From positions 1-61,475 of the forward strand of contig JBAVAR010000092.1 of assembly GCA_049585815.1 (NCBI GenBank): a DNA stretch of 61,475 nucleotides. Direction: 5' to 3'. The notes beneath the pieces are model-generated. The model was not told the DNA's origin. It saw only the letters and a program-made list of their open reading frames with translations, and ran no database searches. Below, one piece after another: positions 16,384-24,917 of the stretch (the first letter of the stretch is position 1; each line of letters starts with the position of its first letter). Made by a program: the position numbers and the translations under genes. The stretch is from DATLSM01 sp049585815 (lineage in GTDB: Bacteria; Actinomycetota; Thermoleophilia; Solirubrobacterales; 70-9).

Positions 16384-16659
16384 GTGGCCGATGAGGTCAA
16401 AGGCAAGCTTGCCCGCAGGGTCCAAGAACGGGAACGCGAAACCGAAGCGCTAATCGAACAACCAACCGACCCGGTTTCCAAGGCCCAGAAAAAAGAAGAT
16501 GAAGACCAAGCGTGGATGGGAGGACCCGTCGCGCTGATTTGGATCGTAGCCATCGTCATTGGACTTGTAACAGGTTCGGTCTCGCTCGGCCTGGCCGCGT
16601 TTGTAGTGTTCGCCCTTGTTTTGGGGTTCTTGATTGTGGTGCGGCGAGCGCCATCTTGA
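16384..16659 (+). CDS. Small membrane protein of unknown function
   Basis: The 91-residue protein has a highly charged N-terminal half rich in Glu and Lys (about residues 1-44) that is likely helical. Two closely spaced membrane segments (about 48-86) and a short basic end follow. I do not recognise a family. The GTG start follows TACCCT by 7 nt like many real genes here, which supports expression. It ends 28 bp from the convergent lipid kinase gene. Confidence 0.55.
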   Translation: MADEVKGKLARRVQERERETEALIEQPTDPVSKAQKKEDEDQAWMGGPVALIWIVAIVIGLVTGSVSLGLAAFVVFALVLGFLIVVRRAPS

Positions 16660-16687
16660 GCCTTTCAAATGTGATCTAGATTCAGAC

Positions 16688-17977
16688 TCATCCCCCACCC
16701 ATGGACCCGGGATTTCGCCCGGCCGCGATCCGGATCAGCGATACGAGACCCTCCCAGGTCCCACCTGGAATCCCCGCCGAGGGCGAGGCGCCAGGATGCT
16801 GGTGGGCGATCCGCACCCGCAGGGCACCGGGGCGGCTGCGAAACCGAAGCGGCGGTTCGAGGGTCACCGACTCGCCATCAATCCCGGTCGGGACCGAACG
16901 ATCGCAATCGACCTCCAACTCTGCCACGGTCATCTCACTCCACCCCCTTGCTGCCCCCGAGTCGCCACCCGCCGGTGGGCTGAAATCCACCACCCCGAGG
17001 ACTGCCTCATCCAGACGTGGCCGGGTACCCGAGCCTGGCACCGGACCGAGCAGATAGGCGTTGTTGGAGATCAGCATCACTGCAGCGCTCTGTCGCTTGA
17101 CACCCTCGGGGTCTGTCCAACGCAGTTTTGACGGGCTGACATCGGGCCCCAGAGTCTGCGGAATGGTCGCCAGCAAGGTCTGCAACTTGGCCTCGCGGTA
17201 ACCGGCCTGGCTGACCGCCTCGGCGTAGACGCCTAGTGAGACATTGTTGACAAAGACCCGGCCGTTGACCTCGCCCAGGTCGACGCGACGCTCGCCACCG
17301 CCCTCGTGGAAGGCATCCAGAGCGCCGATGACATCGTCGCGATTGACGCCGAGGTCGAGGGCGAAGTGGTTGCGGGTGCCCGACGGGATACATGCATAGG
17401 GAAGGTCATGCTCGGCGGCGATCGCAGCGACGATCGCCTGCGATCCGTCCCCGCCTGCCATCGCCAGCCCGTTGGCGCCCCGCGCAATCGAGTTCCTCAC
17501 CAGCGTCTCGAGATCGTCAGTCGCCCCCAGCCCCACCACCTCAATCCCCCGTCGTTCCGCCTCTTGAGCGAGGTTGAACTTGCTCGCCTTGCCTCCTCCA
17601 GAGCGCGGGTTGACGAAGAGGACGGGCCTTGTTGGGGGATCGGCGTGCGGCAGCGAGCGGCGCACCGCGAAGGCCTCGCCGGCTCCCGCCAGCCCGATCG
17701 CGAACGCCGCCCCGATCAGAACCAGCTCGAGCACGTTGCCGCCCGAGATCAGGGCGCCGATCGCGACCCCGATCAGAAGCGCTGCGGCAAGAAACCCGAC
17801 GATGCGCCCTCCCCCGCGCCGCACCAAGCCCAACCAGGCGGCGCTGATCGCAGCGAGCACGCCGGCCATGACGAGGAGGCCGCGCGGAAAGCTGGTTGCG
17901 AGCGTGTAGGCCGCGGTGGCCACGGCGACGCCGGCGCCCAGCAGCGCCAGGATCGCCGCAAGGCGCCGATGGCTCAT
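16688..17977 (-). CDS. Membrane diacylglycerol kinase family protein
   Basis: The protein has 429 residues: about four N-terminal membrane segments (residues 5-105), then a DagK catalytic domain with VLFVNPRSGGGKAS, AGGDGSQAIVAAIA and PSGTRNHFALDLG. The full GGDG loop is present, unlike the kinase at 8.7 kb. It should phosphorylate diacylglycerol or a related lipid at the membrane. I start it at ATG 17977; a longer frame is an Arg-rich shadow of the divergent PAP2 gene, whose start is only 11 bp away. Confidence 0.87.
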   Translation of the reverse strand: MSHRRLAAILALLGAGVAVATAAYTLATSFPRGLLVMAGVLAAISAAWLGLVRRGGGRIVGFLAAALLIGVAIGALISGGNVLELVLIGAAFAIGLAGAGEAFAVRRSLPHADPPTRPVLFVNPRSGGGKASKFNLAQEAERRGIEVVGLGATDDLETLVRNSIARGANGLAMAGGDGSQAIVAAIAAEHDLPYACIPSGTRNHFALDLGVNRDDVIGALDAFHEGGGERRVDLGEVNGRVFVNNVSLGVYAEAVSQAGYREAKLQTLLATIPQTLGPDVSPSKLRWTDPEGVKRQSAAVMLISNNAYLLGPVPGSGTRPRLDEAVLGVVDFSPPAGGDSGAARGWSEMTVAELEVDCDRSVPTGIDGESVTLEPPLRFRSRPGALRVRIAHQHPGASPSAGIPGGTWEGLVSLIRIAAGRNPGSMGGG

Positions 17978-17982
17978 ATGAT
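17977..17982 (+). promoter_or_regulatory. -10 box of the PAP2 phosphatase gene
   Basis: TATGAT ends 6 nt before the ATG at 17989 and begins on the first base of the divergent lipid kinase start codon. Confidence 0.5.
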
Positions 17983-17988
17983 CGCCCG

Positions 17989-18540
17989 ATGGCGGGTTGG
18001 CTCGACGATGCACAGCGCATCGACGCCATGGTCTACGCGGCGATCGCCCGCACCGACACTCCGACGCTCGACGTGGCGATGCGACGGCTCTCCCGCACCG
18101 CGGATTACTCGAAGCCGTGGCTGGCGACGGCGGCGGTCTTGGCCCTTGCTGGCGGGGAGCGCGGACGGCGTGCCGCCGCTCGCGGGCTGATCTCGGTCGG
18201 CGTTGCCGCGACCCTCGCCAACCTCCTCGCCAAGCCCCTCTCGTTGCGTGGCAGGCCGCAACGTGGGATTCTCGAGGTGCCCGAGCGACGGCATGTCCCC
18301 ATGCCTCGGTCGAGCTCCTTCCCCTCCGGCCACACCGCCTCCGCCTTCGCCTTCGCCACCGGCGTCGCACGGGTACAACCCTCGCTCTCGATGCCCCTGA
18401 GGGCGGCTGCCACCCTCATCGGCTACTCCCGGGTGCACACCGGCGTGCACTACCCCGGCGACGTGCTCGCCGGCGCTTTTCTCGGCGTCAGTTCGGCGGA
18501 GCTCGCCAACCGATTCTTCGACCACCGGAGGACCCGGTAG
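17989..18540 (+). CDS. PAP2-superfamily lipid phosphatase
   Basis: This is a 183-residue membrane phosphatase. The PAP2 signature is visible in three parts: KPLSLRGRP near residue 82, SSFPSGHTAS near residue 107, and YSRVHTGVHYPGDVLAG near residue 144, which together supply the catalytic histidines. Such enzymes dephosphorylate phosphatidic acid or undecaprenyl pyrophosphate. The divergent neighbour is a lipid kinase that could run the opposite reaction. Confidence 0.93.
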   Translation: MAGWLDDAQRIDAMVYAAIARTDTPTLDVAMRRLSRTADYSKPWLATAAVLALAGGERGRRAAARGLISVGVAATLANLLAKPLSLRGRPQRGILEVPERRHVPMPRSSSFPSGHTASAFAFATGVARVQPSLSMPLRAAATLIGYSRVHTGVHYPGDVLAGAFLGVSSAELANRFFDHRRTR

Positions 18541-18633
18541 CCGAATCTCGGCCGCGGCGCGTCCCGGCGCCGAAGGCATCGTCATCCACGCAACGTAGCG
18601 CCTCCGTTCCCACGGCGAGCTACCCCGCCGGAG

Positions 18634-18639
18634 TAGGCT
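18634..18639 (+). promoter_or_regulatory. -10 box of the kinase/regulator/transporter operon
   Basis: TAGGCT ends 6 nt before the GTG at 18646. The preceding 105-bp gap holds nothing else I recognise. Confidence 0.5.
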
Positions 18640-18645
18640 CGAGTA

Positions 18646-19830
18646 GTGGTCGAGGCTCTCAATCGGATCGGCGCCTCTCGCCGACGCGAAACTCTCGCCG
18701 TCGGGCTGCTCGCCTCATTGGCCAGTGTCGCGATCTGCACGGCGTTGATCTATCCCCTGCGCCAGATCTCCCCCCCGGTCTCCGATGGCGTGGTCTACCT
18801 GCTCGGGGTCCTGGTCATCTCCACCTACTACGGGCTCTGGCTTGGTCTCTTCACCTCGGTAGCAAGCGCCGGTGCGTTCAACTTCTTCCACATCCCCCCC
18901 ACCGGAACGCTGGACATCGCCAACGGTGAGAACTGGGTCGCCCTCGCTGTCTTTTTCACTGTTGCGACATTCGCCAGCTCCCTCGCCGAGCAGTCACGGT
19001 CTCGTGCGCGCGAGGCGGAGCGCCGCCGAGAAGAGGCAAACCTCGCGGTGCAGGCGGCATTCGCCCTGCTGCTTGACCGCGAGCGCCTGCAGGCGGCGAC
19101 AATCGAGACCGAGGCCCTGCGTCGCAGCGACGAGCTGAAGACGGCGTTGCTGCGCGCGGTGTCCCATGACCTGCGCTCGCCGCTGACCGCGATCATCGCC
19201 GCCGGCGAGGCGCTGACCTCGCCCGGTATCGAGCCGGATGATCGCCGCGCGCTGGCAGGGGCGGTGACAGACGAAGCCTCGCGGCTCTCCGGCCTGGTTG
19301 ACAAGTTGCTCGACCTCTCGCGGCTGGAGGCGGGTCAATCGCAGCCGAGGCCGGACTGGTGTTCGATCGAGGAGGTCGTCGCCGCCGCGGTCGAGGACCT
19401 GGGCGAGCGCGGCGAGCACGTTCATGCCTCGCTCGATCCAGATCTTCCCTTCGTTCGCGCCGATGCCGCTCAGTTGGAGCGAGCCCTCGTCAACCTTCTG
19501 GAGAATGCGATCCGCTTCTCCGGCGAGGAGCGGACCCTGGTCCGCGGCCGCGCCATCGGAGACCGAGTTGTGCTCCGGGTGGTCGATCGCGGCCCCGGTA
19601 TCTCCCCCGGGGACATCGAGCACATCTTCGAGCCCTTCTTTCAGGGGTCCGGCAATCAGCGCCACGAGGGCTCCGGTCTGGGCCTGGCGATCGTCCGCGG
19701 TCTGATCGAGGTAAATGGCGGCCGCGTCTGGGCAGAGTCGGTGCCGGGCCAGGGGACGACATTCGTAATCGAGCTGCCGCTCGAGCCCGACGCCGAGCAT
19801 CCGACGCGGGTGCCGCAGGAGGTCGGGTGA
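18646..19830 (+). CDS. Sensor histidine kinase, short KdpD-like (DUF4118)
   Basis: The 394-residue kinase begins with a four-helix DUF4118 membrane region (about residues 17-115), as in KdpD. A coiled linker follows, then the dimerisation box with His174 in RAVSHDLRSPLTA, and an ATPase domain with ENAIRFS, DRGPGIS and GSGLGLAIVRGL. It lacks the long N-terminal KdpD sensor and USP domains. It overlaps the response regulator gene by GTGA. The partner transporter downstream suggests potassium or osmotic sensing, as an inference. Confidence 0.9.
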   Translation: MVEALNRIGASRRRETLAVGLLASLASVAICTALIYPLRQISPPVSDGVVYLLGVLVISTYYGLWLGLFTSVASAGAFNFFHIPPTGTLDIANGENWVALAVFFTVATFASSLAEQSRSRAREAERRREEANLAVQAAFALLLDRERLQAATIETEALRRSDELKTALLRAVSHDLRSPLTAIIAAGEALTSPGIEPDDRRALAGAVTDEASRLSGLVDKLLDLSRLEAGQSQPRPDWCSIEEVVAAAVEDLGERGEHVHASLDPDLPFVRADAAQLERALVNLLENAIRFSGEERTLVRGRAIGDRVVLRVVDRGPGISPGDIEHIFEPFFQGSGNQRHEGSGLGLAIVRGLIEVNGGRVWAESVPGQGTTFVIELPLEPDAEHPTRVPQEVG

Positions 19831-20513
19831 GCGCCGCAAGCGGCGGCTCCATCCTCGTCTGCGACGACGAGCCCCAAATCCTCCGAGCGCTGAAAGTCGT
19901 CCTGCGCGAGGCCGGCTTTGAGGTGATCGGGGCCGAAACCGCCCGCGAGGCGCTTGACGCCGCTGCGGTCCGCCGGCCTGATGCGGCAATCGTCGACCTC
20001 GTCCTCCCCGACGGTGACGGTGTCGAGGTCTGCTCCCAGCTTCGATCCTGGAGTGAGATGCCGATCCTCGTCCTCTCTGCAGTCGGCGAGGAGGAGCAGA
20101 AGGTGCGGGCGCTGGAGGCGGGAGCAGACGACTACGTGACCAAGCCGTTTGGTCCGCGCGAGTTGGTCGCGCGGCTGCGCGCCGCAATGCGCCGCGCAGC
20201 AGGCGGAGAAGATGAACCAACCTTTGAGGCCGGCGGCTTGCTGGTCGACCTCGCCGCCCGCTCGGTCTCACGCGAGGGGCAGGAGATCCACCTCACTCCG
20301 ATTGAGTTCGGACTGCTGAGCACGCTGATTCGCAACCGCGGCAGGTTGATGACCCACCGCTCACTGCTCACCGAGGTCTGGGGGCCAGCCTACGGCGAGG
20401 ACACCGCGACCCTACGCACCCACGTGGCCAATCTGCGCCGCAAGATCGAGCCGCCCCACGGCGAGCGGTTGATCCGCACCGACCCAGGCGTCGGCTATAG
20501 ATTCGCCGCCTAG
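19827..20513 (+). CDS. OmpR-family response regulator, KdpE-like
   Basis: The 228-residue protein has a receiver domain with acidic pair Asp13-Asp14, phospho-acceptor Asp57 in VDLVLPDGDG and Lys in TKPFGPREL. It ends in an OmpR-type winged helix (HLTPIEFGLLSTL, RTHVANLRRKIE, GVGYRF). It matches KdpE in pattern. The GTG at 19827 overlaps the kinase stop, so cognate pairing is safe. The APC-USP transporter gene starts 4 bp after its stop and is the likely target or co-operon member. Confidence 0.92.
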   Translation: MSAASGGSILVCDDEPQILRALKVVLREAGFEVIGAETAREALDAAAVRRPDAAIVDLVLPDGDGVEVCSQLRSWSEMPILVLSAVGEEEQKVRALEAGADDYVTKPFGPRELVARLRAAMRRAAGGEDEPTFEAGGLLVDLAARSVSREGQEIHLTPIEFGLLSTLIRNRGRLMTHRSLLTEVWGPAYGEDTATLRTHVANLRRKIEPPHGERLIRTDPGVGYRFAA

Positions 20514-20517
20514 CCGT

Positions 20518-22431
20518 ATGGCGCAGTTGAAGACAAGGGGGCTGCGCAAAACCGTCGGGGTGCCGGGTCTATTCGCCACCGCCTATGGCAACGTGGGGTC
20601 CTCGATCTACTATGCCCTCGGGCTGGTCGCCGCCCACGCTCTCGGCTTGACCCCGGTGGTCTTTATGTTCGCCGGCGGCCTCTTCGCGCTCACCGCGAAG
20701 ACCTATGCCGAGGGCGCCGCGATGTTCCCGGAGGCAGGCGGGTCCTCATCCTTCGCCCGCCATGCGTTCAATGAGGTTGTCTCCTTCATCGCCGGTTGGG
20801 GCCTCTCACTCGACTACATCCTCACAATCGCGATCAGCGCTTTCTTCGTTCCCCACTATCTAGGCGCCTTTTTCCCGGCCCTCAGCCATGCACCGGGCGA
20901 CATCATCGGCGGCGTCGCGGTGATCGTCTTCCTCGCCCTGGTCAACATCCGCGGACTCGGCGAGTCGGCGAAGCTCAACATCGGCCTGGCGGTGCTTGAC
21001 CTGTTCACTCAGATGGTCCTAATTCTGCTCGGCACGGTACTCGTCCTGCACCCAAGTGTGCTGGTCGATCAGATCCACCTCGGCACCGCCCCCAGCCTCT
21101 CGCAGCTGATCTTTGCCGTCTCGATCTCGATGCTCGCCTACACCGGCATCGAGACCGTTTCCAACATGGCCGAGGAGGCACGTGACCCGGGCGAGCAGGT
21201 ACCGAAAGCCGTCAACACGGTCCTCATCGCGGTGCTCGCGATCTACGCTGGGATCTCGATTGTGGCCCTCTCGGCGTTGCCGGTCACCCAGAACGCGGCG
21301 GGCCAGTACACGACCCAGCTGGGGACGACCTACAGCAACGACCCGGTGCTGGGAATCGTCTCGGCGCTCAACCTGCACGGCGCCCTCGCGACCGCAGCTC
21401 AATACTACGTGGGTGCGCTGGCGGCGACGATTCTGTTAATCGCGACCAACGCGGGGATGATCGGCATCTCGCGACTCTCCTGGTCACTGGCGGAGCACCG
21501 CCAGCTGCCCGGCATCTTCGCCCGACTGCACCCCCGCTTTCATACCCCGTGGTTCACGATCCTCTTCTTCGCGGCGATCGCGGTGCTCTTGGTCCTGCCA
21601 GGCAACACCGCATTCCTGGGCAACCTCTACAGCTTCGGCGCGATGCTCTCCTTCACCATCGCCCACCTCTCGATCATCGCCTTGCGAAGGCGCCAGCCGG
21701 ATCTCTACCGCCCATATCGCGCACCATGGAACGTGCGCTGGCGCGGCGCCGAAATACCGCTGACCGCGGTCTTTGGCGCGATTGGGACTGGCGCCGCCTT
21801 CGTCTCGGTCATCGTCCTCCACACCGAGGCCCGGATCATCGGCACCGCCTGGATTGGAGTTGGCCTGGTCGGCTACCTGCTCTACCGGCGACACCTCGGG
21901 ATCGACCCGAGGTCACTGCAACGGGTTCGGCGCGAGGAGCGGCCGCTCGGCTTTCTCGATGTCTCCTACCGCTCGGCCTTAGTGCCGATCTTCGGCACAG
22001 ACATCGACGCCGACGCGATGCGCCGGGCCGCCGCCGTAGTCGACCCCGACGCCTTCGTTGAGGCCCTATATGTGCTCGAGGTCCCCACCGAGCACGAGCT
22101 GCCGGAGGGTTTTGAGGAACAGGAGTACGAGGCCCGTTGCGCTCTGGACATTGCCCGCCTCCAGGCACGGGCGCGAGGACTGAAGGTCCGCGTCAAATTG
22201 ATTCGCACCCGCAACCCGGGGCGGGCGATCGTCGAAGAGGCGCTCGAACGCGGTTCTGATCTGATTTACATCAGCACCGAGCACGCGCCCACCAACGAGC
22301 GGCTGCTCGGGCCGACTACTCGCTACATCCTTGCCCACCGTCCCTGCCGGGTGATCGTCGAAGGTGGCGAGGGCTCCCAGCCCGGCGCCGTTCGCTTCAA
22401 ACCTCGCCCGATCGCCGTGCAGGCCAGCTGA
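20518..22431 (+). CDS. APC-superfamily permease with C-terminal USP-like domain
   Basis: The 637-residue protein has about 12 membrane segments with an N-terminal GNVGSSIYYALG helix break typical of APC transporters, and FMFAGGLFALTAKTYAEG. A roughly 150-residue cytosolic domain with Rossmann/USP features follows (GSDLIYISTEH near the end). The layout resembles KimA/KUP-related cation importers and cationic amino acid permeases. Placement right behind a KdpDE-like pair favours a potassium or osmolyte role, but the substrate is not proven. Confidence 0.85.
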   Translation: MAQLKTRGLRKTVGVPGLFATAYGNVGSSIYYALGLVAAHALGLTPVVFMFAGGLFALTAKTYAEGAAMFPEAGGSSSFARHAFNEVVSFIAGWGLSLDYILTIAISAFFVPHYLGAFFPALSHAPGDIIGGVAVIVFLALVNIRGLGESAKLNIGLAVLDLFTQMVLILLGTVLVLHPSVLVDQIHLGTAPSLSQLIFAVSISMLAYTGIETVSNMAEEARDPGEQVPKAVNTVLIAVLAIYAGISIVALSALPVTQNAAGQYTTQLGTTYSNDPVLGIVSALNLHGALATAAQYYVGALAATILLIATNAGMIGISRLSWSLAEHRQLPGIFARLHPRFHTPWFTILFFAAIAVLLVLPGNTAFLGNLYSFGAMLSFTIAHLSIIALRRRQPDLYRPYRAPWNVRWRGAEIPLTAVFGAIGTGAAFVSVIVLHTEARIIGTAWIGVGLVGYLLYRRHLGIDPRSLQRVRREERPLGFLDVSYRSALVPIFGTDIDADAMRRAAAVVDPDAFVEALYVLEVPTEHELPEGFEEQEYEARCALDIARLQARARGLKVRVKLIRTRNPGRAIVEEALERGSDLIYISTEHAPTNERLLGPTTRYILAHRPCRVIVEGGEGSQPGAVRFKPRPIAVQAS

Positions 22432-22435
22432 ACTC

Positions 22436-23323
22436 TCAGGCGGCGTCGCGCTGAGCGCCAGCTGCCTCAGCCTCGGATCCAAGGGCTGTCTCGCCGCCGG
22501 CGACCCGCTCCTCGTAGGCGCGACGGGCTCCCTGATCGACCTCGATCATCAACTTGTCGACTCTCATCAGGCGGCCGAGCCCCTCCCGCGCGTCCCGCGG
22601 CAAGAGGCTGAGAATTTTGAACAGGACACCGTTGACGCGCGGCACGAAAACGTCAAAGCGCGGCACTTCAAGCGCATCGACTATCGCGTCGGCCACGTCG
22701 GCCGCCTCTACCGGTTTGACCCAGCGCTGAGCGACGCCGCTGGTCAGCTCCGTCTTGACGATCGTTGGCATCACGCAGGCGACCTCGATACCGCTGCCGC
22801 GTAACTCTCCCCGCACCGCCTCGCTCAACCCGACCACCGCGTGCTTGGTCGCCGAGTAGGTGGCAATTCCCGGAACCCCGGCTTTGCCCGCCTGGGATGC
22901 GATGTTGACGATGTGGCCATCATGGCGGGGGGTCATCCGCTCAATCGCAAGCTGGGTCCCGGTGATCACGCCGCAGAGGTTGATCTCCACCTGCCGGCGC
23001 ACCGAGTCCTCGCTCTCGGCGAGCAGCGGCGTGACCGGCATGATCCCGGCGTTGTTGACCACGACGTCGATCGCGCCAAGCTGGCGTTCGGCATCATCGA
23101 GGAACGCTCCAAAGGAAGCGCGATCGGTGACATCAAGCGAAAGGGCCACGGTCCCACCGCCGAGGGAGGCGGCGGTTTGCTCTGCCAGCTCAAGGTCAAG
23201 GTCTCCGATCGCGACCCGGCAGCCCTTGCCGACCAACGCTTCGGCGGTTGCCCTGCCGATGCCCCTTGCTCCTCCGGTGATCGCCACCACCTTTCCACTC
23301 AGTGAGCGCCGCTGCTTTGCCAT
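22436..23323 (-). CDS. Short-chain dehydrogenase/reductase
   Basis: The 295-residue classical SDR has the cofactor motif TGGARGIG near residue 16, NNAG near residue 90 and the catalytic YSATK near residue 158. About 45 extra C-terminal residues lie beyond the usual fold. A strong purine-rich AGGAGGAGG precedes the ATG at 23323. It is 28 bp downstream of a thiolase on the same strand, so the pair probably acts on acyl-CoA or ketone intermediates in lipid metabolism. Confidence 0.9.
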   Translation of the reverse strand: MAKQRRSLSGKVVAITGGARGIGRATAEALVGKGCRVAIGDLDLELAEQTAASLGGGTVALSLDVTDRASFGAFLDDAERQLGAIDVVVNNAGIMPVTPLLAESEDSVRRQVEINLCGVITGTQLAIERMTPRHDGHIVNIASQAGKAGVPGIATYSATKHAVVGLSEAVRGELRGSGIEVACVMPTIVKTELTSGVAQRWVKPVEAADVADAIVDALEVPRFDVFVPRVNGVLFKILSLLPRDAREGLGRLMRVDKLMIEVDQGARRAYEERVAGGETALGSEAEAAGAQRDAA

Positions 23324-23351
23324 CCGTGCCTCCTCCTCCTTTTGGCTGGGC

Positions 23352-24545
23352 TCAGCCCGCCGGCTTGTAGACAGTGACCACGGCGGCTCCACCGAGGCCG
23401 ATGTTGTGCTGGAGGGCGACCTTCGCCCCCTCCACCTGGCGTTTGTCCGCCTGGCCACGAAGCTGCCAGGTCAACTCCGAGCACTGCGCCAATCCGGTGG
23501 CACCCAACGGATGGCCCTTTGAGATCAGCCCCCCGGAGGGATTGACGACCACCTTCCCGCCATAGGTCGTTGCTTCATCGTCGACGAGCCGATGGCCCTC
23601 GCCCTCGGCGGCGAACCCCAGAGCTTCGTATGTGATCAGCTCGTTGGCGCTAAAGCAGTCGTGCAGCTCGCAGACATCGACCTCCTCGGCCGCCACCCGG
23701 GCCTCCTCGTAGGCCTCCTTGGCGGCTTTTCGCGACATCTCAGAGCCGACGATCGTCATGCAGTCAGCGCTCTCATCGAAGGTGGAGCTCAGGTCTGTGA
23801 CCATCGACTGTCCGACGATCTCTATCGCGTTCTCCCAGAGGTCGTGCCCGTCGACGTATCTCTCTGAGGCAACGATCGCGCAGGCGGAGCCGTCTGAGGT
23901 GGGCGAGCACTGGAGCTTGGTCAGCGGGTCGTGGATCATTTTCGCGTCCTTGATGTCCTGCAGTGAGTATTCGTCCTGGAACTGGGCGAAGGGGTTGTTG
24001 ACCGAGTGTCTGTGGTTCTTCCATCCAATCCAGGCGTAGTGGTCGGGAGTCGAGCCGTACTTGTCCATGTGATCGCGGCCGGCGTTGCCGAACATCTGCG
24101 GTGCCGGCGGGGATGCCTCCGGGTCGCGGATCTCGAACATCCGCGTCGCGTGCCTGTCGAGGGCGTTGGTCCGGTCGGTGTACTTGACGCCGAGCGACCC
24201 CGGCTCCATCTTCTCGAAGCCGAGCGCGAGCGCGCAATCCACGAGGCCGCCCTTGACCGCCTGGCGGGCCAAGAACAACGCCGAGGAACCGGTCGAGCAG
24301 TTGTTGTTGACATTGACCACCGGGATCCCCGTGAGGCCGAGCTGGTAGAGGGCGCGTTGGCCGTAGGTCGAGTCGCCATAGCAATAGCCGGCGTATGCCT
24401 GCTCGACGTCCTCGTAGGGAATACCAGCGTCACTGAGCGCCTTCTCCCCCGCCTCTTTTGCCCAGTCGGGGTAATCGCCCTCCTTGGTGCCGGGCTTCTC
24501 GAACTTGGTCATCCCGACCCCGATCACAAACGTGCGGTTGCTCAA
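23352..24545 (-). CDS. Thiolase-superfamily protein (SCP-x / lipid-transfer type)
   Basis: The 397-residue protein matches actinobacterial acetyl-CoA acetyltransferases often labelled lipid-transfer proteins. The acyl-accepting Cys83 lies in NNNCSTGSSALF, followed by a late ELHDCFS and GHPLGATGLAQC motif. It should cleave or form beta-ketoacyl-CoA. The start is TTG 24545 with CAGGAG upstream; the longer frame to 24701 has no family similarity in its extra residues. It forms an operon with the SDR. Confidence 0.88.
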   Translation of the reverse strand: MSNRTFVIGVGMTKFEKPGTKEGDYPDWAKEAGEKALSDAGIPYEDVEQAYAGYCYGDSTYGQRALYQLGLTGIPVVNVNNNCSTGSSALFLARQAVKGGLVDCALALGFEKMEPGSLGVKYTDRTNALDRHATRMFEIRDPEASPPAPQMFGNAGRDHMDKYGSTPDHYAWIGWKNHRHSVNNPFAQFQDEYSLQDIKDAKMIHDPLTKLQCSPTSDGSACAIVASERYVDGHDLWENAIEIVGQSMVTDLSSTFDESADCMTIVGSEMSRKAAKEAYEEARVAAEEVDVCELHDCFSANELITYEALGFAAEGEGHRLVDDEATTYGGKVVVNPSGGLISKGHPLGATGLAQCSELTWQLRGQADKRQVEGAKVALQHNIGLGGAAVVTVYKPAG

Positions 24546-24902
24546 ATCTGGCTCCTGTTGTCTCCCGGCGCTGGCGCGGCGGTTTGGCTGGGTAGCCAGG
24601 AATCTACCGGGCCGAGGCCCCCGGCGGGGTGATCGGACCCCTTTCTCCGGCCCGGATTCGGCCAAAGCATGAAAGCCGCTTCGGCAATCGCCTCGCCCCA
24701 TCCACTCAGAGAGGGCGTTGCGAGGATGAGGCTGGTCGCCGTGCCGGCAGGGCGCAGGATCAGCCGGTGAAGGTTCTCCTCCCGCGCATCGCCGGAGTAA
24801 AGAGAGATTCGCCAGCGCGATCAGGGTGCAGTTGAGGATCAGCGCGCCCCGTTCGATCAGCGGCCGTGGGGGGTGGAACCCCAGAACGTGACCGGCGCGG
24901 GG
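24546..24902. other. 357-bp intergenic stretch between thiolase and CcdA
   Basis: This divergent gap holds the thiolase 5' region and the CcdA promoter region. A short GC-rich stem (CCGGGCC with GGCCCCCGG, near 24605-24625) lies in the thiolase leader. I see no tRNA, known riboswitch or supported gene. Confidence 0.5.
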
Positions 24903-24908
24903 TACCCT
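24903..24908 (+). promoter_or_regulatory. -10 box of ccdA
   Basis: TACCCT ends 9 nt before TTG 24918. This decides against the in-frame GTG at 24873, which lies upstream of the box. Confidence 0.4.
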
Positions 24909-24917
24909 GAGGTGGTC

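Noticed and set aside
16081..16425. A minus-strand frame with a segment resembling the end of a bacterial Ig-like repeat (HDSKGNSAAVSG)
   Set aside because: Only about 30 residues look domain-like, the start is TTG, and it overlaps a better-supported small membrane gene. It might be a relic of an extracellular protein.
16073..16453. A 126-codon plus-strand frame with a hydrophobic helix
   Set aside because: The start lies within the inverted-repeat region without a box or ribosome site, and the frame overlaps the supported gene at 16384.
24669..24770. A 33-codon plus-strand frame in the thiolase-ccdA gap
   Set aside because: It has no ribosome site, no TANNNT box, and random-looking composition.
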